From: an uncultured Acidobacteriia bacterium
GTDB taxonomy: Bacteria; Acidobacteriota; Terriglobia; Bryobacterales; Bryobacteraceae
Length of the DNA: 59,158 nucleotides
Direction of reading: 5' to 3'
NCBI GenBank assembly: GCA_903925015.1
Contig: CAIYDY010000035.1
Span: forward strand, 1-59,158
Shown here: positions 30,056 to 38,929 of the stretch, in pieces
How positions within the stretch are numbered: the first letter of the stretch is position 1
How the letters are laid out: the number at the start of each line of letters is the position of its first letter
Notes under the pieces: generated by a model
Told to the model about the DNA's origin: nothing
Database searches by the model: none
What the model saw: the letters and a program-made list of their open reading frames with translations, nothing else
Made by a program: the position numbers and the translations under genes

Positions 30056-31189
30056 TCAACTCAATTCGCGATAAACATCTGCAAGTGCCTCCACCGCCAG
30101 ACTAGGTGAAAACTGTTTCGCGCGACTCAGCCCCCGGGCCCTCAGGTCGGAAGCGGTGTTTGGCACCGACAACACTTCGTACAAATGGGCGGAAATCAAG
30201 GCATGGTCGTCAGGGTTCTCCACCGTGAGGGCCGCATCCCCCACAACTTCGCGGAGGGAAGCCCTTGTACTGCTCACCACTGGACATCCACAGGCCATCG
30301 CCTCGATGGGAGGCCAGCCAAAGCCTTCAAAGTACGATGGAAACGCCAAGGCGTCGGCTGCATTGTAGATGTCCACCAAGTCCGCGGTTTCAACTGGAGG
30401 AATCACGTTTGCCAGACCTTCCAGTGACTCCGTCCGGATTGTGTCTGCCTCATCCGGGGTCAACGCGCCGTTGATCAGAAACAACCTCGCCCCTGGAAGC
30501 TTTTTGCGCAGGAGGGCGAACGCCCGGATGACGCCTATCCTATTTTTATACACGAGAGGTCTGCCCACATGGATGACGACCTTTTCGACTTCACCGAACC
30601 ATTTCCGCCTGGCCAACGCACGGCGCTCTTCGGAAAGACACTGGAATAGGGGATCCAAGTGATTGGGAATGACTGTAATGCGGCTGGCTGGATAACCTAA
30701 TTCCTTGACCACACAGTCCGCGGTGTAGCGGGAAACTGACACAATGTGGTCTAGTTTCAACAGCTCCCTGGTGTTTTCCCACACCAGAAGCCGTTGGCGC
30801 GAACGTCGGTTCCCCAACGGAAGGCGGCTGTGGACGGAGAGGTAGGCGGTCAGGTCATGGACCGTACCTAGCCTCCTCCCGCCCTTGAGGAACGCTGCGT
30901 ACCACAGTAAGCCTTGGTCGACGATGTGGAAGCAGTCGGCGGTCAGCCCCATAAGAGTCGCCGGCCACTGGATATAGTTTTCCGCCAAGGTCCGCGCGCG
31001 GCTCTGCCTCGGCAGTATAGTTCCCCGTTCGCCTTCAGGTCCGGGATGTCGCGCTGCCACGTTGACCCCCAACCTCGCCGGGAGATTGCCACGGTAGAAT
31101 TCGAAATACTTGGTTATGCTGTAGCTCTCGTGGGCCGGATGGGGCCCCAGCATCATATATTTCGCGCTCGCTAGGTTGTCCTGGCTCAT
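30056..31189 (-). CDS. GT4-family glycosyltransferase
   Basis: About 377 residues if started at the ATG at 31189 (MSQDNLASAKYMMLGPHP). A later start at 31156 (MMLGP) is equally possible; an in-frame ATG at 31318 would add 43 residues with no resemblance to the family. The donor domain has VEKVVIHVGRPLVYKNRIGV, LPGARLFLINGAL and the acidic motif ALAFPSYFEGFGWPPIEAMA, followed by CGCPVVSSTRASLREVVGDA, all typical of GT4. It is the first gene of a two-gene minus-strand unit that diverges from the aminotransferase at 31447. The intervening 257 bp should hold promoters for both directions, but I cannot point to convincing boxes. Confidence 0.86.
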   Translation of the reverse strand: MSQDNLASAKYMMLGPHPAHESYSITKYFEFYRGNLPARLGVNVAARHPGPEGERGTILPRQSRARTLAENYIQWPATLMGLTADCFHIVDQGLLWYAAFLKGGRRLGTVHDLTAYLSVHSRLPLGNRRSRQRLLVWENTRELLKLDHIVSVSRYTADCVVKELGYPASRITVIPNHLDPLFQCLSEERRALARRKWFGEVEKVVIHVGRPLVYKNRIGVIRAFALLRKKLPGARLFLINGALTPDEADTIRTESLEGLANVIPPVETADLVDIYNAADALAFPSYFEGFGWPPIEAMACGCPVVSSTRASLREVVGDAALTVENPDDHALISAHLYEVLSVPNTASDLRARGLSRAKQFSPSLAVEALADVYRELS

Positions 31190-31446
31190 GAAGCGGTTCT
31201 GCCCCGCAGCTGTCGCGAACGCAACGGGGCAACGGATATCCGCCCTTCCGCCCCGGACATACGGGACGTAGATCGCCCTGTCTGGTGGCAGGGACGGTGT
31301 CCCGACGGGTCGAAGCATCGTTGGAATGCCGGTATCATGGAGTTTTCGGGCCGAAGTTCAGCCTCCTCTAATTATGCTCTATCGCTGCTCGGTGCCAGCG
31401 GACATATTCTCCAGCCGGAACCTTCAAGAATCCGTCAATTCAACGA

Positions 31447-32598
31447 ATGCCTCTTCCCCAAATCCCACTTCTAAATGTCCGAGCCCAGACGGCGTCCATC
31501 CGGGCCGAAATCGACCAAGCCATCGCCCGTGTTCTCGACCATGGCCAATTCATCCTGGGCCCCGAGGTCCGTCAGCTGGAGGAACGCATCGCTGAATACT
31601 GTGGCACAAAGTTCGCCATCGCATGCGCCTCGGGAACGGATGCGATCCTGCTGCCCCTGATGGCACTCAACATCGGGCCCGGCGACCGGGTAGTGGTGCC
31701 GCCATTCACATTTTTCGCCACAGCCGGCTGCGTCTCCAGGCTTGGCGCCACCCCGGTCTTCGTGGATATCGAATACGGGACCTTCAACTTGGATCCAGTT
31801 TTACTTGGCCGCTACCTCGAATCGCTCCCACCGGCAGATTTGGCGACGGTCAAGGCGATCATCCCAGTCCATCTTTTCGGCCAGTGCGCCGACATGCCCG
31901 CGATCAACGAAATCGCTGGCCGGTTCAGTATCCCTGTGATCGAGGATGCTGCCCAGGCAATTGGGTCTGAATTTTCCGGGGCGCGCGCCGGCTCTATGGG
32001 TTGGTGCGGCACCCTCAGCTTCTTCCCCTCGAAGAATTTGGGCGGAATCGGCGACGGGGGGATGGTCACCACGAATGACCCCTCGCTTGACGCCCGTTTG
32101 CGCCTTCTGCGGGTCCATGGGAGCGGAGCAACCTATTTCCACGACGAGGTTGGAACCAACTCCCGGCTCGACACGCTCCAAGCTGCCGTGCTGCTGGCGA
32201 AATTGCCGCATCTGGAAGGATGGGCGGTCCGTCGTCAGGAAAACGCCGCAGCATACCGGGATGCCTTCAGCCGTCTCCTACCGGAAGGTGCCCTCACCGC
32301 GCCCATCGCCTTGCCCGACGCCACCCACGTTTACAACCAATTCACCATCCGGGTCAGGCAGCGCGACGAGGTGCGGCGCCGACTCGCAGAGATGAATGTG
32401 GCCAGCGCGGTTTACTACCCACTCCCGCTCCACCAGCAGAAGTGCTTCGAGCCCCTCGGGTACCGCGCAGGAGACTTTCCTGTGACTGAAACAGCCGCAA
32501 ACGAAGTGCTTTCCCTGCCAATCGACCCCGAACTGGGCCCGGACTCCATAGAAACCGTGGTGGAGCGCCTGGCGGTTGTCCTCCAGAGCCTGGCATAA
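31447..32598 (+). CDS. WbpE/WlbC-like sugar aminotransferase (DegT/DnrJ/EryC1/StrS family)
   Basis: A 383-residue PLP enzyme. The PLP lysine is K196 in LSFFPSKNLGGIGDGGMVTT. Other family blocks are DHGQFILGPEVRQLEERIAE, ACASGTDAILLPLMALNI, VIPVHLFGQCADM and VIEDAAQAIGSEFSGARAGS. Overall it resembles enzymes that transaminate the C3-keto group of UDP-amino-uronic acids (WbpE, WlbC) or dTDP-3-keto sugars (FdtB, QdtB). It starts a second plus-strand run that goes on with the fused oxidoreductase and the AsnB-heparinase gene. No partner dehydrogenase or acetyltransferase clearly fixes its substrate, so only amino-sugar formation is supported. Confidence 0.86.
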   Translation: MPLPQIPLLNVRAQTASIRAEIDQAIARVLDHGQFILGPEVRQLEERIAEYCGTKFAIACASGTDAILLPLMALNIGPGDRVVVPPFTFFATAGCVSRLGATPVFVDIEYGTFNLDPVLLGRYLESLPPADLATVKAIIPVHLFGQCADMPAINEIAGRFSIPVIEDAAQAIGSEFSGARAGSMGWCGTLSFFPSKNLGGIGDGGMVTTNDPSLDARLRLLRVHGSGATYFHDEVGTNSRLDTLQAAVLLAKLPHLEGWAVRRQENAAAYRDAFSRLLPEGALTAPIALPDATHVYNQFTIRVRQRDEVRRRLAEMNVASAVYYPLPLHQQKCFEPLGYRAGDFPVTETAANEVLSLPIDPELGPDSIETVVERLAVVLQSLA

Positions 32599-32663
32599 TG
32601 AAATAGGGGCTGTGGATTTCCCGGCTCGGCCACCCAACGCAGCAAGCCGTCCCATCGCTTCCC

Positions 32664-34802
32664 ATGAAACAAGTTATCCAAGACGTACGTACCGGCATCA
32701 CCGCCGTCAAGGAAATTCCGGATCCGGTTGTCGGACCCGGACAAGTACTCGTGGCTGAAATTGCCTCCGCGATTTCCGCTGGAACCGAGCGCTACGTGGT
32801 GGATCTTGCCCGAAAAAGCCTGCTAGGGAAGGCCCGGCAACGGCCTGCGGACGTGAAGCGTGTCCTGCAGAAAATGCAGCAGGAAGGCGTCATGGCCACC
32901 CTGACCCAGGTTTCGGCCAAGCTGAACGAGCCGATGCCGCTGGGATATTCGGCAGCAGGGATCGTTCTCGAATGCGGAGCCGGTGTGGAGGAGTTCAAGC
33001 CGGGCGACCGTGTCGCCATCGCCGCCCCCCATGCCGGAGTAGCCGCGGTTGGACGCAATCTGTGCGCCGCGATCCCCGATGGCGTTACGTTCCAGCAGGC
33101 GGCCTATACCTCGATCGCAGCAATCGGCCTTCAAGGAATCCGGTTGGCCCATCTGGGACTCGGCGATTCAGTTCTGGTGATCGGCCTCGGCTTGATCGGC
33201 CAGATGTGCGTCTGCATGCTCAAGGCTCAGGGCTGCCGAGTTTTCGGCACGGACTCCGACCCGGCCCGCTTGGAGCAGGCAAAGTCTCTCGGTGCCGACA
33301 TGGTGGCAACCGGTGCCCCGCTCCAAGCCGTGAAGGATTTCAGCAATTCGTTTGGCGTCGATGCCGTCATTCTGACCGCCGCCACCGACAGCAACGAGCC
33401 CATCGAGTTTGCCGCCGACGCTTGCCGACCCAAGGGCCGCATCGTGCTGGTCGGCGTGGTTGGACTCAACATTCCCCGTGCTCCATTCTTCCTGAAGGAG
33501 CTGGAATTCACCGTTTCCTCGTCGCTTGGCCCCGGCCGATCCGACCCCCAGTACGAGGAGAAAGGCATCGACTACCCCATCGGCCATGCGCGATGGACCG
33601 CCCAGCGCAACATGATGGCGGTTCTCGACCTCATGGCGGCTGGAAAGTTGCCGGTCGAGAAGCTGACGACGCACTCCTATCCGATCGACCGCGCGTCGCA
33701 AGCGTACGATTTGATCTTTGCCCGCACCGAGCCGTTTCTCGGTGTCGTAATCGAATACGGCGATCCCCAACCTCCCCGGCGTGTTGTCCGGCTGGCCACT
33801 GCCAGTGCTCCGGCAAGCTCCGGCAAGTTGGGTGTCAGTATGATCGGTGCCGGTAATTTCGTGCGCTTGGTCATGCTTCCATCGCTCAACAAAATGTCCG
33901 CCATCGAATGGCGCGGTATCTGTACCGCCAAGGGCATCTCCGCCGAGGCTGCCGGGAACCGCTTCGGCTTCCAATTTGCGTCCACGACCATCGACGAAAT
34001 CTGGAAGGATTCAGGCACCAACGCGGTATTCATCGGCACCCGCCACAATCTGCACGCCGAACTGGTCATAGCGGGACTTCGCGCAGGTAAGAACGTCTTC
34101 GTCGAAAAGCCGTTGTGCATCACCGAGGAGCAATTGGCGGAAATCGACGCCTGCGTGGCGGAGTTGGGACCGCGCTGTCCCATTCTGGCCGTTGGCTTCA
34201 ACCGGCGTTTTTCGATCGGCGTGGAAAAGATCAAGTCGTTTACCGGCTCCGTAAGTCCGTTGAATGTTGCCTACCGGTTTACGCCGGGCCCGATTCCCAA
34301 GACCCATTGGACCCAGGATATCGAAGTCGGCGGCGGACGAATCGTCGGCGAGGCATGCCACGCCATTGACGCCTGTGTCGCGCTCACCGGGTCGGTTCCG
34401 GTGAAGGTCTACGCCGAGTCGGTCGCGATGACCGGAGGGCTCGACATGACCGACGACCACGTCGTGATTACGATGCGGCACGCCAACGGGGCTGTCTCCT
34501 CGATCTCCTACCAGGCGGCGGGCGACCGCGGGTTCCCTCCGGAGCGGATTGAAGTGTTTGGCGGCAACCGGACTGCAACCCTCGACAACTGGAAGGAAGG
34601 GCAGTTGTGGTCGGGCGGCAACTGCAAGAAGTTCGACGGTGCCATGGACAAGGGCCACCAGGCAGGTTTCTCCTCTTTCCTCGCAGCCTGCCGCAAAGGC
34701 GGGGCTTGGCCGATTTCCTGGGAGGAACTCAGAGCCGTGACGTGGGCATCCTTGGCGGCTGTTAAGAGTCTACGGACCGGTGCCCCGGTCTCAGCGAGCT
34801 AA
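32664..34802 (+). CDS. bi-domain oxidoreductase: zinc-type alcohol dehydrogenase fused to Gfo/Idh/MocA
   Basis: A 712-residue fusion. Residues about 1-365 form a medium-chain dehydrogenase with a GroES-like start, PLGYSAAGIVLECGAGVEEF near 91, FKPGDRVAIAAPHA near 110, and a Rossmann motif VLVIGLGLIGQMCVCMLKAQ near 170. Residues about 388-712 form a Gfo/Idh/MocA domain with SMIGAGNFVRLVMLPSL near 391, the EKP motif in AGKNVFVEKPLCITEEQL near 480, and GGRIVGEACHAIDACVALTG near 555. This architecture is known in exopolysaccharide loci, often beside heparinase-like genes, as it is here. The reaction is not established; oxidation or epimerisation of a nucleotide-linked or glycan-bound sugar is plausible. 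The stop lies 5 nt before the AsnB-heparinase start. Confidence 0.88.
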   Translation: MKQVIQDVRTGITAVKEIPDPVVGPGQVLVAEIASAISAGTERYVVDLARKSLLGKARQRPADVKRVLQKMQQEGVMATLTQVSAKLNEPMPLGYSAAGIVLECGAGVEEFKPGDRVAIAAPHAGVAAVGRNLCAAIPDGVTFQQAAYTSIAAIGLQGIRLAHLGLGDSVLVIGLGLIGQMCVCMLKAQGCRVFGTDSDPARLEQAKSLGADMVATGAPLQAVKDFSNSFGVDAVILTAATDSNEPIEFAADACRPKGRIVLVGVVGLNIPRAPFFLKELEFTVSSSLGPGRSDPQYEEKGIDYPIGHARWTAQRNMMAVLDLMAAGKLPVEKLTTHSYPIDRASQAYDLIFARTEPFLGVVIEYGDPQPPRRVVRLATASAPASSGKLGVSMIGAGNFVRLVMLPSLNKMSAIEWRGICTAKGISAEAAGNRFGFQFASTTIDEIWKDSGTNAVFIGTRHNLHAELVIAGLRAGKNVFVEKPLCITEEQLAEIDACVAELGPRCPILAVGFNRRFSIGVEKIKSFTGSVSPLNVAYRFTPGPIPKTHWTQDIEVGGGRIVGEACHAIDACVALTGSVPVKVYAESVAMTGGLDMTDDHVVITMRHANGAVSSISYQAAGDRGFPPERIEVFGGNRTATLDNWKEGQLWSGGNCKKFDGAMDKGHQAGFSSFLAACRKGGAWPISWEELRAVTWASLAAVKSLRTGAPVSAS

Positions 34803-34807
34803 CACGA

Positions 34808-37800
34808 ATGTGCGGAATTGCGGGCATCTTCCATTACGCCGATCCAGACTGTCCTGTCGACCGCGGGCTCTTGGAGCGGATGACGCGCAGTCTCGCCCAT
34901 AGGGGCCCCGACGCCGAAGACTTCTACATTAACGGCAACGTCGGATTTGGCCACCGGCGCCTTTCCATCGTCGATCTTTCCCCGACCGGCGCACAGCCGA
35001 TGCCCAACGATGACCGGACCTCCTGGATCACCTACAACGGGGAGTTCTACAACCATCGGGACTTCCGCCCGCGTCTTGCAGCCAAAGGTGCCCGCTTTCG
35101 TGGTCCGTCCGACACGGAAACGCTGTTGCGGCTGATGGATCTGGAGGGCCCCGAGAGCCTTGCCCAGACTTCGGGAATCTTTGCCTTTGCCTTTTGGGAC
35201 CGCAAATCACAGACACTGACTCTTGGCCGCGACCATCTCGGTGTGAAGCAGTTGTACTTTCACGATGACGGTCGCCGCATCATCTTCGCCAGTGAAATCA
35301 AGGCGCTTCTCCATGACCCGACGGTTCCAAGGGAGATCGACCCCGAGGGCGTCAACCAATACATTCATTTCCACGCGCCGCTGTTTGAGCGGACCTTCTT
35401 CCGAGGGATCCACCAGATTCGGGCTGGCCAGTTTCTGCGCGTCCACCGTTCCGGTGTCAACGCAAAGTTCTATTGGTCCCTGACCGATTTCAATAAATCG
35501 TCAAGGCCCGAAAATGAGCAGATTGACGATCTGAAGAACCACCTGACCTTCATCGTTGGCCAACAGCTGATGTCCGATGTGCCGGTGGGCTCGTTCTTCA
35601 GCGGTGGCATCGATTCGAGCGCTGTTGCCGCGCACGCATCCATATCCGGCAAGCCGCCAATGTGTTTCGGCGTTCATTTCACGGATCAAGGTGTAACCGA
35701 TGAGCGGCCCTACCAGGAGGCGGCGGCGAAGGCGCTGGGCCTCGAACTCCATCTCATCACCATGGACGGGGAATCGTTTCCCGACGATTTCAGCCGCTTG
35801 ATGTACCACCAGGACCAACCGGTTCTGGGACCCGCGTTGTTTCCGATGGCAAAAGTGAGCGAACTTGCCGCGCGCCACGTGAAGGTATGTCTCGGAGGCC
35901 AGGCGGCGGACGAGGTTTTTGGTGGATATGCCCGGTATGCACTGGGACGTCCGCTGCAGGTCATCCGGTCGTGGTTTGCCGGGCGCCAGCGTTCGTCCGC
36001 AAGCGGTGACGGCACCCAGCCCCTCAAAGCTCCGGCAAGCGTCGGCGGCAATCTCTCGCGCCAGTTCGCCGAAGGTGGAACTTTGTTCCGGCTTGCCCGG
36101 AATGCGCGCTATCTGGCAAATTGGGAAGCCAGCTATTTCGAGCACTTCGCCAAAGTTCCCGAATCGGATTGGCAACGCCTGTTTGCGGCGCCGGAGTTTT
36201 GCAACCGCGACTACTGCCGCCAGATTTTTAACGAAACGGTCCACCGCTCCCCCGCAAAGGACCCGCTGGACAAGATCATGTTCTGGGACGTCCAGACCTA
36301 CATGACCGGCCTTTTCCAGCAGGATGACCGGATGAGCATGGCGTCCGGATTGGAATCCCGTGTGCCGTTTGCCGATCCCCGGCTGGTGCAGGCGGCGCTC
36401 CAAATCGACGGGGACTTGAAACTAAGGGGTGGCGCATCCAAATGGATCCTGCGCCAAGCTGTGGCCGACATCCTGCCTCCTCTGGTGCTCAACCGGCGCA
36501 AGGTGGGTTTCGATACCCCTGCGAACCGTTGGTTGCAAGGCCCGCACGCCGGATTTGCCAGGGAACTACTCCTTTCCACGCGGGCTCGCCAGCGCGGCCT
36601 CTGGGATTCGGCGGGGCTCGCCGATCTGCTGGATCACTCCAGCTCCGCTTCCTGGTTCGACATGATCTGGAAGGTTCTATCGATCGAGCAGTGGGCGACC
36701 ATCTTTCTTGACGAGGCTCCAGCCCAACTTTCCGATCGGGCTGCCATACAGCTGGTTACGCGCCCCGAAGGTAGGCAACATGTTGCCGCGGTCCCGTTGC
36801 CGGAACCTCCCATGCCCGTTGCCGAGCGCCTATCCCACATCGCAAGGGAATGCCGCGAGTTGGGTGTCAAGGGTACCTTGGCTCGCGGCATGTGGGAACT
36901 CAAGACCCGCAGCGGTATCCTCCGGGTCAAGCCCGCACCCGATCCCGGTCGGCAGTTTCCGGCACCATTCCTTCGGAGCCAGGACCGGCGCTTGCCGTTC
37001 ACGGCTGTCTCCGATGCGGTACCGGCAATTCGCAAGCTGCTCTCGGATTCCGACAGGCAGACCCTCGCCGATTTGGCTTCCGCCGCCACAAAGGGGCAAA
37101 TTCTGTGCTTCAGCCATTGGATGGCCGACTATGGCAACCCCATTGATTGGCATCGCGATCCCACCAATGGCCACCGGTGGGGGGCGGACACCCACTGGTC
37201 CAGCGTTTTGCGGGGTGCTCCCGAAGTCGATGTGAAGTTCGCCTGGGAAGCCGCGCGATTTCCGCATGCTTACCAAATGGCGCGTGCGGCAGCCTTGGAC
37301 CCGGGAATTGCGTCGATTTTGGCTAGTTCTTTCAAGTCCCAGGTTCGGCACTTCATTGCGTCAAATCCACCGGGTCTCGGGGTCCACTGGTTCTCCGGCC
37401 AGGAAGTTGCCTTGCGCGTCTTTTCGTGGCTATTCGGGATCCATGTCTTTTCGTCGATGGAGCTGCTCTCCGCGGACTTCTTAAAGGAGGTCGGCGAGAG
37501 CCTCATTGCCGCTGGAATCCACTTGGCGGACCACATCGAATATGCCCGCGATTCGGTGTACAACAACCATCTTCTGTCGGAAGCGCTCGGCCTCTATATC
37601 ATTGGCCGAATGTCTTCCGGTCCCCAGGCAAAGGCTTGGGCTGCAGAAGGCTTCCGACTCCTCGATCAGCAGGCCAATCAGCAGATTTATCCTGATGGCG
37701 GCTACATCCAGCAGGGCCATAATTACCATCGGGTCGCGCTGCAGCTCTATGTTCTGGCTTGGTCTTTCGCGAAGGCCAATGGCGACGACGTTCCGAAGTC

Positions 37801-38929
37801 ATGGCTTTCTGCGCTGGAGCGTTCCCTGGATTTCCTTCTCGCGCACCAAAACGAGTCCGACGGGGCGCTCCCGAATTATGGAGCCAACGACGGTTCCCTT
37901 CCAATTCTGCTTGCCCAGGCAGAGCTTCCTGATTTCCGGCCGATTCTCCAAACAATTAGCTGCATCGTTCGCCAAGAGCGCGTTTATGGGCTCGGCCCAT
38001 GGGACGAAATGGCGATCTGGTTTGTCGGCCCGCAGATCCTCGACTACCCGCTGAAGCAGCGACCGTCTGTCTCCGTGTCGTTCCAACACACCGGCTATCA
38101 TGTCCTGCGTGGGACCGACCCGACCCACTTCGCCGCCTTTCGCTGCGGCACCATTCTCGACCGGTTCTCGCAGATTGACATGCTCCATTTGGACGTCTGG
38201 TGGCGCGGCCAAAACATGCTGATCGATCCCGGGAGCTATCGTTACAACGGCGCTCCGCTGTGGCACAACCACTTCCTGCGCACCGAGAGTCACAATACTC
38301 TCATGGTGGACGGTCGGGATCAGATGCTCCACTTCCGCCAGTTCAAAACACTGTATTGGACGGAGGCAAAGCTGCTCTGCTTTGAGGCCTCAGTGAACTG
38401 GACACTTGCCGAGGGCGAGCACTACGGCTACAAGCGGAACCGCGACTGTACCCACCGCCGTGCCGTGCTGATGGCGAACGATGGCATCTGGATTGTGGTG
38501 GACACTGTGATTGGCGAAGGTGACCATTCCGCTCGCCTCCATTGGCTGGCCGGTGCTTATCCATACGAATTCGTTCCGTTCGACGCGCGCGTGACCCTGC
38601 AGACTCCGAACGGGCCTTTTTCTGTTTCCATCCTCGATATGGCAGGCCAGCCCTGTGCCGCAATGGATGTCGTCAGTGGGTCCAGCACTCCACCACGGGG
38701 CTGGCAGTCCCGCTTCTATGGCGTGAAATCGCCGTCGCCGTCCATCGCAGGGGTCATGGCCGGCCCCGCGCCGATTACAATGGTCACGGTCTTGTGCGGA
38801 GGAACTCCGGAGATTTCGGTCTCGGGCGGGCAATGGAGCGTCGGAAGCGAGGGCACGCGTGTCGGCTTCCGCATTCAGGATGGCCGTTTTGCCGGTATTG
38901 AAGTCCTCACCGGGGGGATTCCGTCTTGA
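34808..38929 (+). CDS. fusion of glutamine-dependent asparagine synthase (AsnB-like) and heparinase II/III-like module
   Basis: One uninterrupted 1373-residue frame. Residues 1 to about 210 are a class II glutamine amidotransferase, with nucleophile Cys2 in MCGIAGIF, SLAHRGPDAEDFYI, FGHRRLSIVDLSPTGAQPM and YNGEFYNHRDF. Residues about 235-630 are the ATP-binding synthetase domain, with SGGIDS at 265-270, CLGGQAADEVFGGYARYALG near 362 and MFWDVQTYMTGLFQQDDRMS near 487. After a linker (about 640-730), residues about 760-1080 form the alpha toroid of heparinase II/III proteins (SVYNNHLLSEALGLYIIG, YPDGGYIQQGHNYHRVALQL). Residues about 1095-1340 form the beta-sandwich half (QIDMLHLDVWWRGQNMLIDP, HNHFLRTESHNTLMVDGRDQ). 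Cys2 must be N-terminal, so there is no signal peptide and the lyase-like half should be cytoplasmic. It probably amidates a uronic acid in the glycan; the role of the second half is unknown. Confidence 0.9.
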   Translation: MCGIAGIFHYADPDCPVDRGLLERMTRSLAHRGPDAEDFYINGNVGFGHRRLSIVDLSPTGAQPMPNDDRTSWITYNGEFYNHRDFRPRLAAKGARFRGPSDTETLLRLMDLEGPESLAQTSGIFAFAFWDRKSQTLTLGRDHLGVKQLYFHDDGRRIIFASEIKALLHDPTVPREIDPEGVNQYIHFHAPLFERTFFRGIHQIRAGQFLRVHRSGVNAKFYWSLTDFNKSSRPENEQIDDLKNHLTFIVGQQLMSDVPVGSFFSGGIDSSAVAAHASISGKPPMCFGVHFTDQGVTDERPYQEAAAKALGLELHLITMDGESFPDDFSRLMYHQDQPVLGPALFPMAKVSELAARHVKVCLGGQAADEVFGGYARYALGRPLQVIRSWFAGRQRSSASGDGTQPLKAPASVGGNLSRQFAEGGTLFRLARNARYLANWEASYFEHFAKVPESDWQRLFAAPEFCNRDYCRQIFNETVHRSPAKDPLDKIMFWDVQTYMTGLFQQDDRMSMASGLESRVPFADPRLVQAALQIDGDLKLRGGASKWILRQAVADILPPLVLNRRKVGFDTPANRWLQGPHAGFARELLLSTRARQRGLWDSAGLADLLDHSSSASWFDMIWKVLSIEQWATIFLDEAPAQLSDRAAIQLVTRPEGRQHVAAVPLPEPPMPVAERLSHIARECRELGVKGTLARGMWELKTRSGILRVKPAPDPGRQFPAPFLRSQDRRLPFTAVSDAVPAIRKLLSDSDRQTLADLASAATKGQILCFSHWMADYGNPIDWHRDPTNGHRWGADTHWSSVLRGAPEVDVKFAWEAARFPHAYQMARAAALDPGIASILASSFKSQVRHFIASNPPGLGVHWFSGQEVALRVFSWLFGIHVFSSMELLSADFLKEVGESLIAAGIHLADHIEYARDSVYNNHLLSEALGLYIIGRMSSGPQAKAWAAEGFRLLDQQANQQIYPDGGYIQQGHNYHRVALQLYVLAWSFAKANGDDVPKSWLSALERSLDFLLAHQNESDGALPNYGANDGSLPILLAQAELPDFRPILQTISCIVRQERVYGLGPWDEMAIWFVGPQILDYPLKQRPSVSVSFQHTGYHVLRGTDPTHFAAFRCGTILDRFSQIDMLHLDVWWRGQNMLIDPGSYRYNGAPLWHNHFLRTESHNTLMVDGRDQMLHFRQFKTLYWTEAKLLCFEASVNWTLAEGEHYGYKRNRDCTHRRAVLMANDGIWIVVDTVIGEGDHSARLHWLAGAYPYEFVPFDARVTLQTPNGPFSVSILDMAGQPCAAMDVVSGSSTPPRGWQSRFYGVKSPSPSIAGVMAGPAPITMVTVLCGGTPEISVSGGQWSVGSEGTRVGFRIQDGRFAGIEVLTGGIPS

